Part shown: piece by piece, positions 35,076 through 44,429 of the stretch | Numbering within the stretch: the stretch's first letter is position 1 | How the letters are laid out: the number at the start of each line of letters is the position of its first letter | Source: Aliidiomarina quisquiliarum | GTDB taxonomy: Bacteria; Pseudomonadota; Gammaproteobacteria; Enterobacterales; Alteromonadaceae | Direction of reading: 5' to 3' | Length of the DNA stretch: 54,846 bases | NCBI RefSeq assembly: GCF_023922585.1 | Contig: NZ_JAMFTN010000028.1 | Coordinates: forward strand, 20,307 to 75,152 | Translations under genes and position numbers: made by a program | The notes under the pieces: model-generated | Told to the model about the DNA's origin: nothing | Database searches by the model: none | Seen by the model: the letters and a program-made list of their open reading frames with translations, nothing else

Positions 35076-36047
35076 ATGCTTATCGACAAGTATTCTCGTC
35101 GTTTCAACTATTTACGATTGTCTATTACTGAAAGTTGTAACTTCCGTTGTAACTATTGCCTACCTAACGGCCCCGACTGTACCACCCGCAAACATGAGCT
35201 TACACTGCCGGAAATTCGCCGCGTGGTTACTGCTTTTGCCATGGCGGGCACTAAAAAAGTACGCATTACCGGTGGCGAGCCTTCACTACGTAAAGACCTA
35301 ACGGAAATTATTCGTACCTGTAAATCGGTGCCGGGTATTGAACAAGTGGCTTTAACTACCAATGGGTATCGTTTAGAACGCGACCTCGACGAATGGATGG
35401 AAGCAGGGCTCGATGCCGTTAACGTGAGTGCCGATAGTTTAAATGAAGGCACGTTTCAAATGATTACTGGCGACAGCCGCTTACCGAGTATTTTACGGGG
35501 TATCGACAAAGCTGTTGAACGGGGCCTAAAAAGTGTAAAAATTAATGCGGTGCTGTTACGCGACTATAATGCCAGCGAACTGCCTGAGTTTTTGGAATAC
35601 CTTCGCGACCGTAATGTGGCGTTGCGCTTTATTGAACTAATGCAAACCGGCGACAACCGTGCCTATTACAAACGCAACCATGTCAGTGGCCAGTCGGTAA
35701 AAGAACACCTACTTGATAATGGCTGGCAACAAACCATTCGGCCAATTACGGCTGGCCCAGCGCAAGAATTTAGCCACCCCGACTACGCCGGCCGCATGGG
35801 GCTAATTATGCCTTATAGCAAAGACTTCTGCGACGACTGTAACCGCCTGCGGGTTTCCAGCCGTGGGCAGTTATTTATGTGTTTATTCGCCGAGCAGCAC
35901 AACGATTTTCGTAGTTACCTACAAGCCGACAACCCAGAAGCTTTAATTGAACACTTACAACAAGTGTTGCAAGGTAAGGCTGAAAGCCATTACTTACACG
36001 AAGAATTTACTGGTTCTACCCGCCATTTGGCCATGATAGGAGGCTAA
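35076..36047 (+). CDS. moaA: GTP 3',8-cyclase MoaA (radical SAM)
   Basis: A 323-residue radical SAM enzyme that turns GTP into 3',8-cyclo-H2GTP, the first step of molybdopterin synthesis. The N-terminal [4Fe-4S] motif is Cys21-Cys25-Cys28 (CNFRCNYC), and the C-terminal cluster cysteines are in CDDCNRLRVSSRGQLFMC. A GTG at 35070 is in frame, but the ATG at 35076 is 7 bases after GGAAAGG and is preferred. The gene follows the Moco riboswitch and heads the moaA-mobA-moaC-moaD-moaE-modABC operon, whose members are 1-5 bases apart or overlapping. Confidence 0.96.
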   Translation: MLIDKYSRRFNYLRLSITESCNFRCNYCLPNGPDCTTRKHELTLPEIRRVVTAFAMAGTKKVRITGGEPSLRKDLTEIIRTCKSVPGIEQVALTTNGYRLERDLDEWMEAGLDAVNVSADSLNEGTFQMITGDSRLPSILRGIDKAVERGLKSVKINAVLLRDYNASELPEFLEYLRDRNVALRFIELMQTGDNRAYYKRNHVSGQSVKEHLLDNGWQQTIRPITAGPAQEFSHPDYAGRMGLIMPYSKDFCDDCNRLRVSSRGQLFMCLFAEQHNDFRSYLQADNPEALIEHLQQVLQGKAESHYLHEEFTGSTRHLAMIGG

Positions 36048-36051
36048 GCCT

Positions 36052-36636
36052 ATGAGGCCTTTTAGCTGCATTATCTTGGCCGGTGGGCAGTCGTCGCGCA
36101 TGGGTACCGATAAGGCTCAATTAATAGCACCTACGCAGGTCGACTTGCTAACCTATATGGTGCATCAGGCGGAATTAGCTGGCGCCAATGAAATTATTAT
36201 TAGCCGTTCGCCTGCAGCGGTACCCGAGCATTTGCGCCGTTACCAAATCATTCCAGATCGCACCCCAAATCAGGGTCCTTTAGCGGGTTTGTTAAGCTGT
36301 TTAAGCGCTTGTCGTTATCAGCAAGCGCTTATTATGCCGGTGGATATGCCCGCGCTAGCTCCCCATTATTTAACCACATTAATAGCCTCGGTAGGGGTGG
36401 GCCAAGCTGTGTATTATCAAAACTATGAATTACCCTGCGTGTTACCAGTGAATGAGGCTATTACCGACTACCTCGAGCAGCAACTAAACGACGCCAACGC
36501 CCGCCGCTCTATTCGTGGCTTACTGGCGCACCTACAGGCACAAGAAATTGCTTTGCCACAGTCGTCGGCCCGCTACTTTATGAACACCAATACGCCCGCC
36601 GACTGGCAACAGTTTATACAAGGATATGGACAATGA
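36052..36636 (+). CDS. mobA: Molybdenum cofactor guanylyltransferase
   Basis: A 194-residue nucleotidyltransferase that joins GMP to molybdopterin to give the bis-MGD cofactor needed by NarG and other DMSO reductase family enzymes. The GTP-binding N-terminus [15 protein letters not shown] is diagnostic, followed by [14 protein letters not shown] and the metal-binding [10 protein letters not shown]. It lies 4 bases after moaA, and its stop overlaps the moaC start. A separate mobB is not in view. Confidence 0.95.
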   Translation: MRPFSCIILAGGQSSRMGTDKAQLIAPTQVDLLTYMVHQAELAGANEIIISRSPAAVPEHLRRYQIIPDRTPNQGPLAGLLSCLSACRYQQALIMPVDMPALAPHYLTTLIASVGVGQAVYYQNYELPCVLPVNEAITDYLEQQLNDANARRSIRGLLAHLQAQEIALPQSSARYFMNTNTPADWQQFIQGYGQ

Positions 36637-37136
36637 GTAACCAACTAACCCACTTAGACAGCCGCGGTGCGGCGCATATGGTCGATATTAGTAATAAGTC
36701 TGTTACTACCAGAGAAGCAGTGGCCGGAGCGCGGGTGTCGATGCAAATAAAAGTGCTCGACTTACTTGAACAAGCAAGTGCCAAAAAAGGTGATGTGCTA
36801 GCAACCGCACGTATAGCGGGCATTATGGCAGCTAAAAAAACCAGTGAATTAATACCCTTATGCCACCCGTTGGCGTTAAGCAAAGTAGCCGTTGAGTTTG
36901 AACTTGATCATGAACAGGGGGTTATTTTTATTCAAGCCCGCTGCGTGGTAGAAGGAAAAACTGGCGTAGAAATGGAAGCCTTAACGGCAGCAAGCGTGGC
37001 CGCACTTACTATTTACGACATGTGTAAGGCTGTTGATCCAACTATGGTTATTGATGATATTAAATTGTTAGAAAAAATTGGTGGTAAAAGTGGTCACTGG
37101 CTACGCCTAGATGTAGCACAATTAAAGGAGAGTTAA
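36633..37136 (+). CDS. moaC: Cyclic pyranopterin monophosphate synthase MoaC
   Basis: A 167-residue hexameric enzyme that rearranges the MoaA product to cyclic pyranopterin monophosphate. Signature stretches include [32 protein letters not shown] and [29 protein letters not shown]. Length is close to E. coli MoaC (161). The ATG overlaps the mobA stop by 4 bases. The moaB gene that lies between moaA and moaC in E. coli is missing here, its place taken by mobA. Confidence 0.97.
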   Translation: MSNQLTHLDSRGAAHMVDISNKSVTTREAVAGARVSMQIKVLDLLEQASAKKGDVLATARIAGIMAAKKTSELIPLCHPLALSKVAVEFELDHEQGVIFIQARCVVEGKTGVEMEALTAASVAALTIYDMCKAVDPTMVIDDIKLLEKIGGKSGHWLRLDVAQLKES

Positions 37137-37138
37137 CG

Positions 37139-37384
37139 ATGAAAGTGTTATTTTTTGCCTTGTTACGGGAACGCCTTGGCTGTGCTGAATTGGTGCTCGA
37201 ACAAAACGAGCCAACCACAGTAGCTAAGGTGCTAGAACAGTTAAAGTCGCGCTCGCAAGAATGGCGCAACACTTTAGATAACCAAGAATTACTAGCAGCG
37301 GTGAACCAAAGCTTTGTTGATTTCGACGCGACAGTACAAAAGGGCGACGAACTTGCTTTTTTCCCGCCTGTAACAGGTGGTTAA
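37139..37384 (+). CDS. moaD: Molybdopterin synthase sulfur carrier subunit MoaD
   Basis: An 81-residue ubiquitin-like protein. Its C-terminal Gly-Gly (FFPPVTGG) becomes a thiocarboxylate that supplies the dithiolene sulfurs. The protein is activated by MoeB, which is not encoded in this window. It lies 2 bases after moaC and is followed by moaE, its partner in molybdopterin synthase. Confidence 0.96.
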   Translation: MKVLFFALLRERLGCAELVLEQNEPTTVAKVLEQLKSRSQEWRNTLDNQELLAAVNQSFVDFDATVQKGDELAFFPPVTGG

Positions 37385-37385
37385 C

Positions 37386-37844
37386 GTGATTCGTGTAGCG
37401 GTACAAGAGCATAACTTCAATATGGCCGAGCTGTATCACGAGCTTAGCCAAAGCCCTGCCAATGGGGCAGTGGTTACCTTTACAGGGCTTGTGCGCGAGG
37501 TGGTCGACACCGAATTAACGCACCTTACCCTAGAGCATTACCCAGGCATGACCGAACGAGCCTTAAACGATATTGGCCAGCAAGCAATGGCCCGCTGGCC
37601 GTTGGGTAAAATTATTATCATTCACCGCATTGGTATTCTAGGCTTGAATGAAAATATAGTGTTTGTTGGCGTGGCTAGCGGGCATCGAAAGCAGGCTTTC
37701 GCCGCCGCTGAGTTTTTAATGGATTACTTAAAAACCCGGGCGCCATTTTGGAAAAAAGAGCATACCAGCGCAGGTACCAGCTGGGTGGCAGCAAAAGACA
37801 GCGATCAAACTGCAGCGTCGCGTTGGCAGTCCAGTAAGGAATAA
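37386..37844 (+). CDS. moaE: Molybdopterin synthase catalytic subunit MoaE
   Basis: The large subunit of molybdopterin synthase, which adds two sulfurs to cyclic pyranopterin monophosphate. Recognisable stretches are GAVVTFTGLVR, LTLEHYPGMTE, IIHRIGILGLNE and YLKTRAPFWKKE with the catalytic lysines. The frame extends to a GTG at 37377 inside moaD. I choose the GTG at 37386, one base after the moaD stop, because AGGTGG stands 5 bases upstream. The product then has 152 residues. Confidence 0.95.
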   Translation: MIRVAVQEHNFNMAELYHELSQSPANGAVVTFTGLVREVVDTELTHLTLEHYPGMTERALNDIGQQAMARWPLGKIIIIHRIGILGLNENIVFVGVASGHRKQAFAAAEFLMDYLKTRAPFWKKEHTSAGTSWVAAKDSDQTAASRWQSSKE

Positions 37845-37847
37845 CCC

Positions 37848-38660
37848 ATGGTACGAATGTTTCACGCCTTGTTGTTCGGGGCCTTAGTGTTAATGGCTAG
37901 CCCAGCACGTGCTGAATCGCTCAATATTGCCGCCGCATCGAGCATGCGCTTTGTGTTGCCTTTGGTAATTGAACACTATCAAAGCCAGCACCCAACAGCA
38001 GACATACGGGTGGTGTATGGGTCGTCGGGCCGCTTATACGGGCAACTGAGCCATGGCGCGCCATTTCATATATTCATGTCGGCCAACATGAAATATGCCG
38101 AGCAGCTATTGGCTAATAACAATGCCGTTGGCAATGTTCAAGCCTATGCCGACGGCCGGTTAGCGTTTTGGTGGCAGGGCGCACAAAGCCACGTCAGCAC
38201 CGCAGATATTTTGGTCGCTATATTAGCGCAGCCCCGCGGCCGCATTGCAATTGCCAGCCCGCAGCACGCACCTTATGGAGTACAAAGCCTAGCGTGGCTA
38301 CAGCAACATGAACAGTGGGCGGTTATTGAACCGCGCTTAGTATATACGGAAAGCGTTGCTCAGGTGGCACACTTCGTGCGTAGTGGGGCTGCAAGCGTAG
38401 GTATTTTAGCCTTAGCTTTAGCAGTAACCGACGAGCTTGCCAGCGAAGGGCAGTACCTATTAATTCCACCCCATGAATATCAACCGCTGCGTAAAGGCAT
38501 GGTTATTACCCAAGCCGGGAGCAAACATCCTTACGCTGCAGAGTTTTTTGCCTATATGCAAACACCAGCAGTGCGCCGCATACTCGAACAAGGTGGTTTC
38601 GCTAGTGTTACCGGCCTTGAAGCGGCTTCGCCAAATCAGCAGCAGGCATTAACGCAGTGA
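37848..38660 (+). CDS. modA: Molybdate ABC transporter substrate-binding protein
   Basis: A 270-residue periplasmic molybdate-binding protein. A signal peptide (about 1-22, ending ARA) precedes the class II solute-binding fold: LNIAAASSMRFVLPLV, VYGSSGRLYGQL with the oxyanion-binding serines, and KGMVITQAGSKHPYAAEFFAYM near the end. AAGGA is 8 bases before the ATG. It follows moaE by 3 bases and overlaps modB. Confidence 0.95.
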   Translation: MVRMFHALLFGALVLMASPARAESLNIAAASSMRFVLPLVIEHYQSQHPTADIRVVYGSSGRLYGQLSHGAPFHIFMSANMKYAEQLLANNNAVGNVQAYADGRLAFWWQGAQSHVSTADILVAILAQPRGRIAIASPQHAPYGVQSLAWLQQHEQWAVIEPRLVYTESVAQVAHFVRSGAASVGILALALAVTDELASEGQYLLIPPHEYQPLRKGMVITQAGSKHPYAAEFFAYMQTPAVRRILEQGGFASVTGLEAASPNQQQALTQ

Positions 38661-39367
38661 GTCCGGCCGACTTAGACGCCATTTTTATTACTTTAAAGCT
38701 AGCCTTAATTTCAACGGCTATTTTAATGTTGATCGCCATGCCGCTAGCCTGGTGGTTAAGCCAAATGCAAAGTCGCTGGCGCCCATTTCTTGAAGCTACG
38801 GTTGCTTTACCCCTAGTGTTACCCCCCACAGTACTGGGCTTTTATATGCTGGTAAGTTTGGGGCCGCAGGGTGTTGTTGGCAGTACTCTAGAAGCACTCG
38901 GCATGCAGCACTTGGCATTCAGTTTTGCCGGGCTAGTTATTGGCTCGGTGGTGTATTCGTTGCCCTTTGCGGTACAGCCATTACAAAATGCCTTTAGCCA
39001 AGTACCCCGCGACTTGCTCGACGCCGCATCAACCATGCGGGCGAAACCTCTCGATAGGTTTTTTAACTTAGTTGTACCCTTAACCAAACACGGTTTTATT
39101 ACCGCCTGTGTATTGTCGTTCGCTCATACTATTGGCGAATTCGGGGTGGTGCTGATGATAGGCGGTAATATTCCTGGCGAAACCCAAGTTATATCCACCG
39201 CCATTTACGACCATGTGGAAAGTTTAAACTATAGCGGGGCGAATAAGTTGTCCTTAGGTTTGCTGGTGTTTTCGCTCGTGGTACTGGCCATGGTGTATAG
39301 CTTAAATCGTGGTGCTGGCAATATGTTTGCTAGCCAAGGTCGGTCTGCTAAGGGGCAGCAAGAATGA
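38657..39367 (+). CDS. modB: Molybdate ABC transporter permease
   Basis: A 236-residue inner-membrane permease with five or six helices. LPLVLPPTVLGFYMLV and the EAA-type loop (LDAASTMRAKPLDRFFNLVVPL) that contacts the ATPase are visible, and SFAHTIGEFGVVLMIGGNIPG is a ModB signature. The start is a GTG at 38657 within GTGA, where it overlaps the modA stop; its stop overlaps the modC start. It forms the transport channel with ModA and ModC. Confidence 0.97.
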   Translation: MSPADLDAIFITLKLALISTAILMLIAMPLAWWLSQMQSRWRPFLEATVALPLVLPPTVLGFYMLVSLGPQGVVGSTLEALGMQHLAFSFAGLVIGSVVYSLPFAVQPLQNAFSQVPRDLLDAASTMRAKPLDRFFNLVVPLTKHGFITACVLSFAHTIGEFGVVLMIGGNIPGETQVISTAIYDHVESLNYSGANKLSLGLLVFSLVVLAMVYSLNRGAGNMFASQGRSAKGQQE

Positions 39368-40539
39368 CCACCGCGGCGCTGCACAGGCTGACTTTGAACG
39401 TTCATCTTGAACGCCGTGGTTTTACTTGCAGCGTAAATACTGAGCTGCCATTGCAAGGTATTACGTCATTATTTGGCCCTTCTGGCTGTGGCAAAACCAC
39501 GCTGCTACGAACCATAGCAGGGCTTAATGAAGCGCCGAAACCCAGTGCTAAAAATAAAATTGAAATTACCGATACGGCAGGTAAAACACACACATGGCTA
39601 AGCGAGCAGGGTGCGTTTACACCTAGCTGGCAGCGACAAGTGGGCTTAGTGTTCCAAAAGCCAGCATTATTTCCGCATTTAACGGTAATGCAAAATCTTC
39701 ACTATGCCTGGTCGCGGGTGCCTAAAGCGCAGCGCATGACACAATTAGAGCCTAACCAGCTGCTGCAGCGTATGGGTATTGCCGACTTTGCCGAGCGATT
39801 ACCTAACGAATTAAGCGGTGGTCAACAACAGCGAGTGGCACTAGCCCGTACATTGGCCAGTTGTCCGCAATTAATGCTACTAGACGAACCTTTAGCTAAC
39901 CTCGACGGCACGGCCAAACGCTATTTTATCCAGCTATTAAAACGCCTGCAGCAAGACACTCAAATACCAATGATCTATGTGTCGCACCAACTCGACGAAG
40001 TGGTGCAATTGTCCGATCGGTTAATATTAATGGACAGTGGCAAGCTCGTTAACCAAGGTGTAATAGCTGACGTGCTGCAAAGTAACGAAGGCTATGCGCG
40101 TTGCCAGGGCGAAAATATACTCTTTGGCGAGGTGGTACAGCATAACCATGAAGCCGGGTTGTTGGCGGTTAAGGTTGCGGACACCGTGCTTTGGTTTCCT
40201 CAGCCATTGCAAACATTTGTGGTGGGCGCGTTATGCCGTATTCACTTCCAAGCAAAAGACATTAGCTTAGCAACAGAGCTTAATACCCATAGCAGCATAA
40301 GCAATAGTATTGCAGCGGTTATAGAAGAATTTAGCGACAGTGGGCATAAGGCTGAAGTGCGAGTAAAGCTACGCATCGCCCTACCAAGTTTAGATAATAT
40401 AAGTGCTACTCAGGAAAGTAATAGCACGCAAGCGCAATATGTGTCGGCAACCATTACTAAAGTGTCGAAGCAACGCTTAGCGCTAACAGTTGGCGCCACG
40501 GTGTTTATGCAAATTAACGCCGTGGCGCTCAGTGTTTAG
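39364..40539 (+). CDS. modC: Molybdate ABC transporter ATP-binding protein
   Basis: A 391-residue ATPase powering molybdate import. It has Walker A (GPSGCGKTT, near 40-48), the signature LSGGQQQRVALARTLA, Walker B (LMLLDEPLANLD) and the switch histidine in VSHQLDE. A C-terminal TOBE/Mop-like domain (about 265-390) can bind molybdate and regulate transport. An insertion near 55-80 is longer than in E. coli ModC (352 residues). It closes the moa-mod operon and converges on moeA with an 18-base gap. Confidence 0.96.
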   Translation: MTTAALHRLTLNVHLERRGFTCSVNTELPLQGITSLFGPSGCGKTTLLRTIAGLNEAPKPSAKNKIEITDTAGKTHTWLSEQGAFTPSWQRQVGLVFQKPALFPHLTVMQNLHYAWSRVPKAQRMTQLEPNQLLQRMGIADFAERLPNELSGGQQQRVALARTLASCPQLMLLDEPLANLDGTAKRYFIQLLKRLQQDTQIPMIYVSHQLDEVVQLSDRLILMDSGKLVNQGVIADVLQSNEGYARCQGENILFGEVVQHNHEAGLLAVKVADTVLWFPQPLQTFVVGALCRIHFQAKDISLATELNTHSSISNSIAAVIEEFSDSGHKAEVRVKLRIALPSLDNISATQESNSTQAQYVSATITKVSKQRLALTVGATVFMQINAVALSV

Positions 40540-40557
40540 TGTGCAAAAGGGTAAAAG

Positions 40558-41766
40558 CTACTTAATAGGATTTTGTAATAGTTCTACTTCAACGCTATCG
40601 CCTATGGCAACGTTGCCTTGCTCTACGCTTAAGCGAATTAGGCAGTTACCTTGCACCATAGAACTCAGCATACCGGAACCTTGCGGGCCTGCGCTATACA
40701 CTCGGTTTTCACCATCTTCAAAGCGCAAAATGCCCCGTTGAAAGTCGGCTCGGCCAGGGCGTTTCCTTAATGGTTCGCCCGCTACAGCTGCAATAGTAAG
40801 TGGCGCGTTATAGCCTTCACCACTAAGCTTGCGCAGTGCGGGCGTTGCTAATTGTAGAAGGGTTACCGTGGCCGAAACAGGGTTACCGGGCAAGCCAAAA
40901 AACCACGTATTATCAATCTGGCCAAACGCAAAAGGTTTGCCTGGCTTCATGGCAACTTGCCAAAAACCAACCTGGCCTACTTTCTCAATAACAGCTTTGG
41001 TGTAATCCGCATCGCCAACAGAAACCCCACCAGAACATACTATAGCGTCGGCTTTACTGGCAGCATCACGGAACGTTGCTTCAATTAAGGCAGGGTCGTC
41101 GGCCACTAAACCAAGGTTAAGCACATCAAAGCCCATGCGCTCTAGCATGGCATGTAAAGCAAAGCGGTTGCTGTCGTAAAGCTGAAACGCCTGTTTGTTT
41201 TCACCCGGCAAAACAAGTTCGTCGCCGGTAGAAAACACCGCCACTTTAAGTGGTCGGTACACGGCCACCTCGGCAATACCAAGCGAAGCGAGCATACCAA
41301 TGTCAACCGGAGTTAACCTGTGGCCAGCTTCATAAACCACGGCACCTATTTGTAACTCTTCACCCAATAACCGCACGTTAGCCCCAACTGCTGTTGGGCT
41401 ATTTATTTGTATTAGGTCGGCTTCAATTTCGCTGGTGTTTTCCTGTGGGGCAACAGTGTCGACACTTTCAGGCACTTGGGCGCCGGTCATAATACGTATG
41501 CATTCGCCCGCCCCAACCACGCCGGTAAAAGGGTGCCCAGCTAGCGACTTGCCTATACAACGTAGCTGCTTGCTGGTGGCTAAATCTTTCCCGCGAAAGG
41601 CAAAGCCGTCCATTGCCGAGTTGTTATAGCTTGGCACGTCTACTGCCGACTGTACGGGCGCAGATAAAACAAAATCAACGGCCTGTGCAATGGAAATGGG
41701 GTTACTTTCAGTAATTGGCTTAATGGTTGTTAGCATGTGCTCAACAGCTTGGTGCACACTTAACAT
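40558..41766 (-). CDS. moeA: Molybdopterin molybdenumtransferase
   Basis: A 402-residue enzyme that inserts molybdate into adenylylated molybdopterin. Conserved stretches are DVPSYNNSAMDGFAFRG, GHPFTGVVGAGECIRIMTGAQVP, the catalytic CSGGVSVGDADY, and FFGLPGNPVSA. The frame reaches 41796, but the ATG at 41766 has AAGGAG 7 bases upstream and shares its A with the narL stop (TAATG), so I use it. It is translationally coupled to narL on the minus strand. MoeB, often encoded next to moeA, is absent. Confidence 0.96.
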   Translation of the reverse strand: MLSVHQAVEHMLTTIKPITESNPISIAQAVDFVLSAPVQSAVDVPSYNNSAMDGFAFRGKDLATSKQLRCIGKSLAGHPFTGVVGAGECIRIMTGAQVPESVDTVAPQENTSEIEADLIQINSPTAVGANVRLLGEELQIGAVVYEAGHRLTPVDIGMLASLGIAEVAVYRPLKVAVFSTGDELVLPGENKQAFQLYDSNRFALHAMLERMGFDVLNLGLVADDPALIEATFRDAASKADAIVCSGGVSVGDADYTKAVIEKVGQVGFWQVAMKPGKPFAFGQIDNTWFFGLPGNPVSATVTLLQLATPALRKLSGEGYNAPLTIAAVAGEPLRKRPGRADFQRGILRFEDGENRVYSAGPQGSGMLSSMVQGNCLIRLSVEQGNVAIGDSVEVELLQNPIK

Positions 41767-42413
41767 TACTTTGCTCCTTGCTGGCTTACTATCCAAACGG
41801 CGGCTTCTACCCGCGAACGTAAACCAAGTTTTTTCAATAAATGTTTCACATGAACTTTTACCGTGCCGTCTGAAATACCTAGCTCGCGGGCTATTACTTT
41901 GTTGCTCATACCTTTGGCAATTAAAGTAAGTATTTCATACTCACGATTGGTTAGATTATTTAAATCGGCTTGCTGGCGCGAAGCTGGCTTACGAATAGCT
42001 GTAGCCAACACTTCGGTAAGTGTTTCACTTAATACCATTTTGCCGTGAATGGCGCGGCGCAGTTGGTCTAGCAGTTCTTCGGGGTCCATGTCTTTCAGTA
42101 AATAACCATCGGCACCGGCACTAATTGCTTCAACTACGTCTTCGTCGGCATCTGACACCGTTAACATTACAATGCGCGAAGTTACGCCTTCTTTGCGCAT
42201 CGACTTTAAGGTTTGAATACCGTCCATACCCTGCATATTCAGGTCAAGAACAATAAGATCTGGATCATGTTCTACGGCTTCTTTAACCGCACTAGCACCG
42301 TTATTTGCCTCGGCAACTACTTCAATATCGTCTTCAAATTCAAGCAGTTGTTTAAGACCCTTTAACAGCAAGGGGTGGTCATCCACCAGCATTACAGTGT
42401 GTTTATCCACCAT
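41766..42413 (-). CDS. narL: Nitrate/nitrite response regulator NarL
   Basis: A 215-residue response regulator. The receiver domain has the acidic pair in LVDDHP, the phosphorylated Asp57 in VLDLNMQG, and the conserved lysine in LLKDMD. The C-terminal LuxR/NarL helix-turn-helix includes LTNREYEILTLIAKGMSNKVIA and DGTVKVHVKHLLKKL. Phosphorylated by NarX in the presence of nitrate, NarL activates nitrate respiration genes at TACYYMT heptamers. The frame reaches 42452, but ATG 42413 has GAGGA 7 bases upstream. It is followed directly by moeA, so cofactor insertion would be co-regulated with the sensor pathway. Confidence 0.95.
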   Translation of the reverse strand: MVDKHTVMLVDDHPLLLKGLKQLLEFEDDIEVVAEANNGASAVKEAVEHDPDLIVLDLNMQGMDGIQTLKSMRKEGVTSRIVMLTVSDADEDVVEAISAGADGYLLKDMDPEELLDQLRRAIHGKMVLSETLTEVLATAIRKPASRQQADLNNLTNREYEILTLIAKGMSNKVIARELGISDGTVKVHVKHLLKKLGLRSRVEAAVWIVSQQGAK

Positions 42414-42749
42414 TAAATTATCCTCATTCTTTATCGCGCAGTTATATATCAACTACCCTTGTGAAAGGCCATTAGCTCGCACCATGAGAACTAAAACATT
42501 GACCTATATCATGCTTTAAGTCGATTACCTTGCCAGCAGTGGGGGTATTTGCAATAACCACTTTGCCACTAGCATAACCTAAAACGTTGAATCATAAAGT
42601 GTAATTTACCGGGCAAAACAACAACTAAGCCATAAGGGGTACTCAATCAGAGGTGGTGATCCCCCCCGTTCGATACCTTGTTACCCTTAGCCTGACACCG
42701 CACACTTTGTGTACCAAACATCATGCTCATCATACATAAAGGAAGGTTT
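42414..42749. other. Divergent control region between narL and narK
   Basis: About 336 bases without a gene. It holds the narL ribosome-binding site (42421-42425), a degenerate FNR-like palindrome TTGACCTATATCAT (42499-42512, eight of ten positions), one perfect NarL heptamer in reverse orientation (AGGGGTA, 42635-42641), a seven-C run near 42661, and the narK ribosome-binding site. I could not place sigma-70 hexamers with confidence for either gene. Confidence 0.5.
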
Positions 42750-44366
42750 ATGCGGGACTTAAAAAAGTGGGACCCGGAAAACGAACAATTCTGGGAAAAA
42801 GAAGGCAAGCGAATTGCAAACCGTAACCTGTGGATATCTATTCCAAGTTTACTTTGCGGTTTTGCAGTGTGGATGTACTGGAGTATTATCACCGTACAAA
42901 TGCTCAACCTAGGCTTTTCTTATACACCAGCTGAACTATTTACCTTAACTGCTATTGCCGGCTTAACTGGGGCAACCTTACGGATTCCGGCTAGTTTTTT
43001 TGTGCGAATTTGCGGTGGCAAATATACCATATTTCTCACCACCAGCTTACTTATAATACCAGCACTTGGTACCGGTTTAGCATTACAAAGTGTCGACACA
43101 CCACTTTGGGTGTTTCAGTTAATGGCGTTATTGTCGGGTATTGGTGGTGGTAACTTCGCTGCGTCCATGTCTAACATTAGCTTTTTCTTTCCACGTAAGC
43201 AGCAAGGCCTTGCTTTAGGCTTAAATGCCGGTTTAGGTAACTTTGGTGTTACCAGTATGCAGGTGTTGGTACCCTTGTTTATGACTTTCGGTGCCTTTAC
43301 TTGGATTGGCGGCGGCGAGTCTATGATTCTGCAAAAAGCCAGCGGTACTTTAATAGGCACTATTCCAGCAGGTAGCGAAACTTGGATTCAAAACGCAGGT
43401 TTTGTATGGCTGTTGTTGCTGGTTCCTTTAGCTTTTGCAACTTGGTTTGGTATGAACAACATTAATACCCCCGAGGTTACGCCTAAGCAACCACACGCCC
43501 TTATCGCCTTTGCCATTATTATTGGCATGTTAGGTGTTGGCTTTGTTACCTCTGCAGGTGGTTTGTGGCTAATGCTACCAACAGAAGCAAATGGTTCGGG
43601 TTTTGGTGTGCCCAAAGAACTGGTTATTGTAGCGGTGCTTGCGGTTACTGTATTTGTGTTAAAGGTAATACCTGGCGGCGTTGGTGAAAACCTTTCGCAG
43701 CAGTATAAAATCTTCGACAATAAGCACACTTGGGTAATGAGTATTTTATACGTAATGACCTTTGGTTCTTTCATTGGTTTTGCTGCGGCATTCCCGTTGT
43801 CAATTAAAATTATTTTTGGTAACAGCCATATTATTGTCGACGGGGTAATGACCCACGACACAATAAATCCGAATGCACCAAGCGCACTCACCTATGCCTG
43901 GATCGCCCCATTTATTGGCGCTCTTATTCGCCCAGTAGGTGGCTGGTTGGCCGACAAGTTTGGTGGCGCTGCAGTTACCCACGTGTGTGCAATTTTTATG
44001 GTGATATTTGCCGTTGGCGCAGGGCATTACATGAAGGTGGCCTATCACTCGCCAATGCCAGAAGAATCATTCATGCCATTCTTTTTACTGTTCCTAGGCT
44101 TGTTTGCCGCTAGCGGTATTGGTAACGGTTCTACTTTCCGTAGTATTGCGGTTATATTCCCGCGTGAACAAGCAGGTCCGGTACTCGGTTGGACATCGGC
44201 CGTTGCTGCTTATGGTGCCTTCTACATACCTCAAGTATTTGGTGAGCGCATTGCAGCTGGTGAACCAGGTAAAGCCATGGTTGGGTTCGCCTTGTTCTAT
44301 GCCGTATGTATTGGCATTAACTGGTTCTACTACTTACGTAAGTCAGGTGAGTTTTATAACCCGTAG
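42750..44366 (+). CDS. narK: Nitrate/nitrite MFS transporter NarK
   Basis: A 538-residue major-facilitator protein with twelve predicted helices that imports nitrate and exports nitrite for respiration. Two nitrate-signature glycine-rich stretches are visible: LLSGIGGGNFAASMSNISFF with the following GLNAGLGNFG, and GLFAASGIGNGSTFRSI. The paired substrate arginines are in GATLRIPASFF and GALIRPVGGWLADK. A long N-terminal lead (DLKKWDPENEQFWEKEGK) resembles NarK of E. coli-like type. The frame begins at 42723, but the ATG at 42750 follows GGAAGG by 3 bases. It lies between the minus-strand narL and narX. Confidence 0.95.
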   Translation: MRDLKKWDPENEQFWEKEGKRIANRNLWISIPSLLCGFAVWMYWSIITVQMLNLGFSYTPAELFTLTAIAGLTGATLRIPASFFVRICGGKYTIFLTTSLLIIPALGTGLALQSVDTPLWVFQLMALLSGIGGGNFAASMSNISFFFPRKQQGLALGLNAGLGNFGVTSMQVLVPLFMTFGAFTWIGGGESMILQKASGTLIGTIPAGSETWIQNAGFVWLLLLVPLAFATWFGMNNINTPEVTPKQPHALIAFAIIIGMLGVGFVTSAGGLWLMLPTEANGSGFGVPKELVIVAVLAVTVFVLKVIPGGVGENLSQQYKIFDNKHTWVMSILYVMTFGSFIGFAAAFPLSIKIIFGNSHIIVDGVMTHDTINPNAPSALTYAWIAPFIGALIRPVGGWLADKFGGAAVTHVCAIFMVIFAVGAGHYMKVAYHSPMPEESFMPFFLLFLGLFAASGIGNGSTFRSIAVIFPREQAGPVLGWTSAVAAYGAFYIPQVFGERIAAGEPGKAMVGFALFYAVCIGINWFYYLRKSGEFYNP

Positions 44367-44389
44367 TGCGTATTAAGTAGGTTGTAGTG

Positions 44390-44425
44390 GCCCGTTCATG
44401 TGCAAGCATGAGCGGGCTTTTTTGT
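44390..44425 (+). terminator. Rho-independent terminator of narK
   Basis: GCCCGTTCATG (44390-44400) and CATGAGCGGGC (44407-44417) form an eleven-base-pair stem with one G-T pair and a six-base loop, followed by TTTTTT. It stands between the convergent narK and narX. Confidence 0.92.
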
Positions 44426-44429
44426 AGCG

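Noticed and set aside
42499-42512. FNR site for narK or narL
   Set aside because: TTGACCTATATCAT departs at two conserved positions and is not well placed for a -10 element of narK; left as a remark in the intergenic entry.
43388-43891. 167-codon open frame antisense to narK
   Set aside because: It is the mirror of a well-supported coding frame, with low-complexity composition and no ribosome-binding site.
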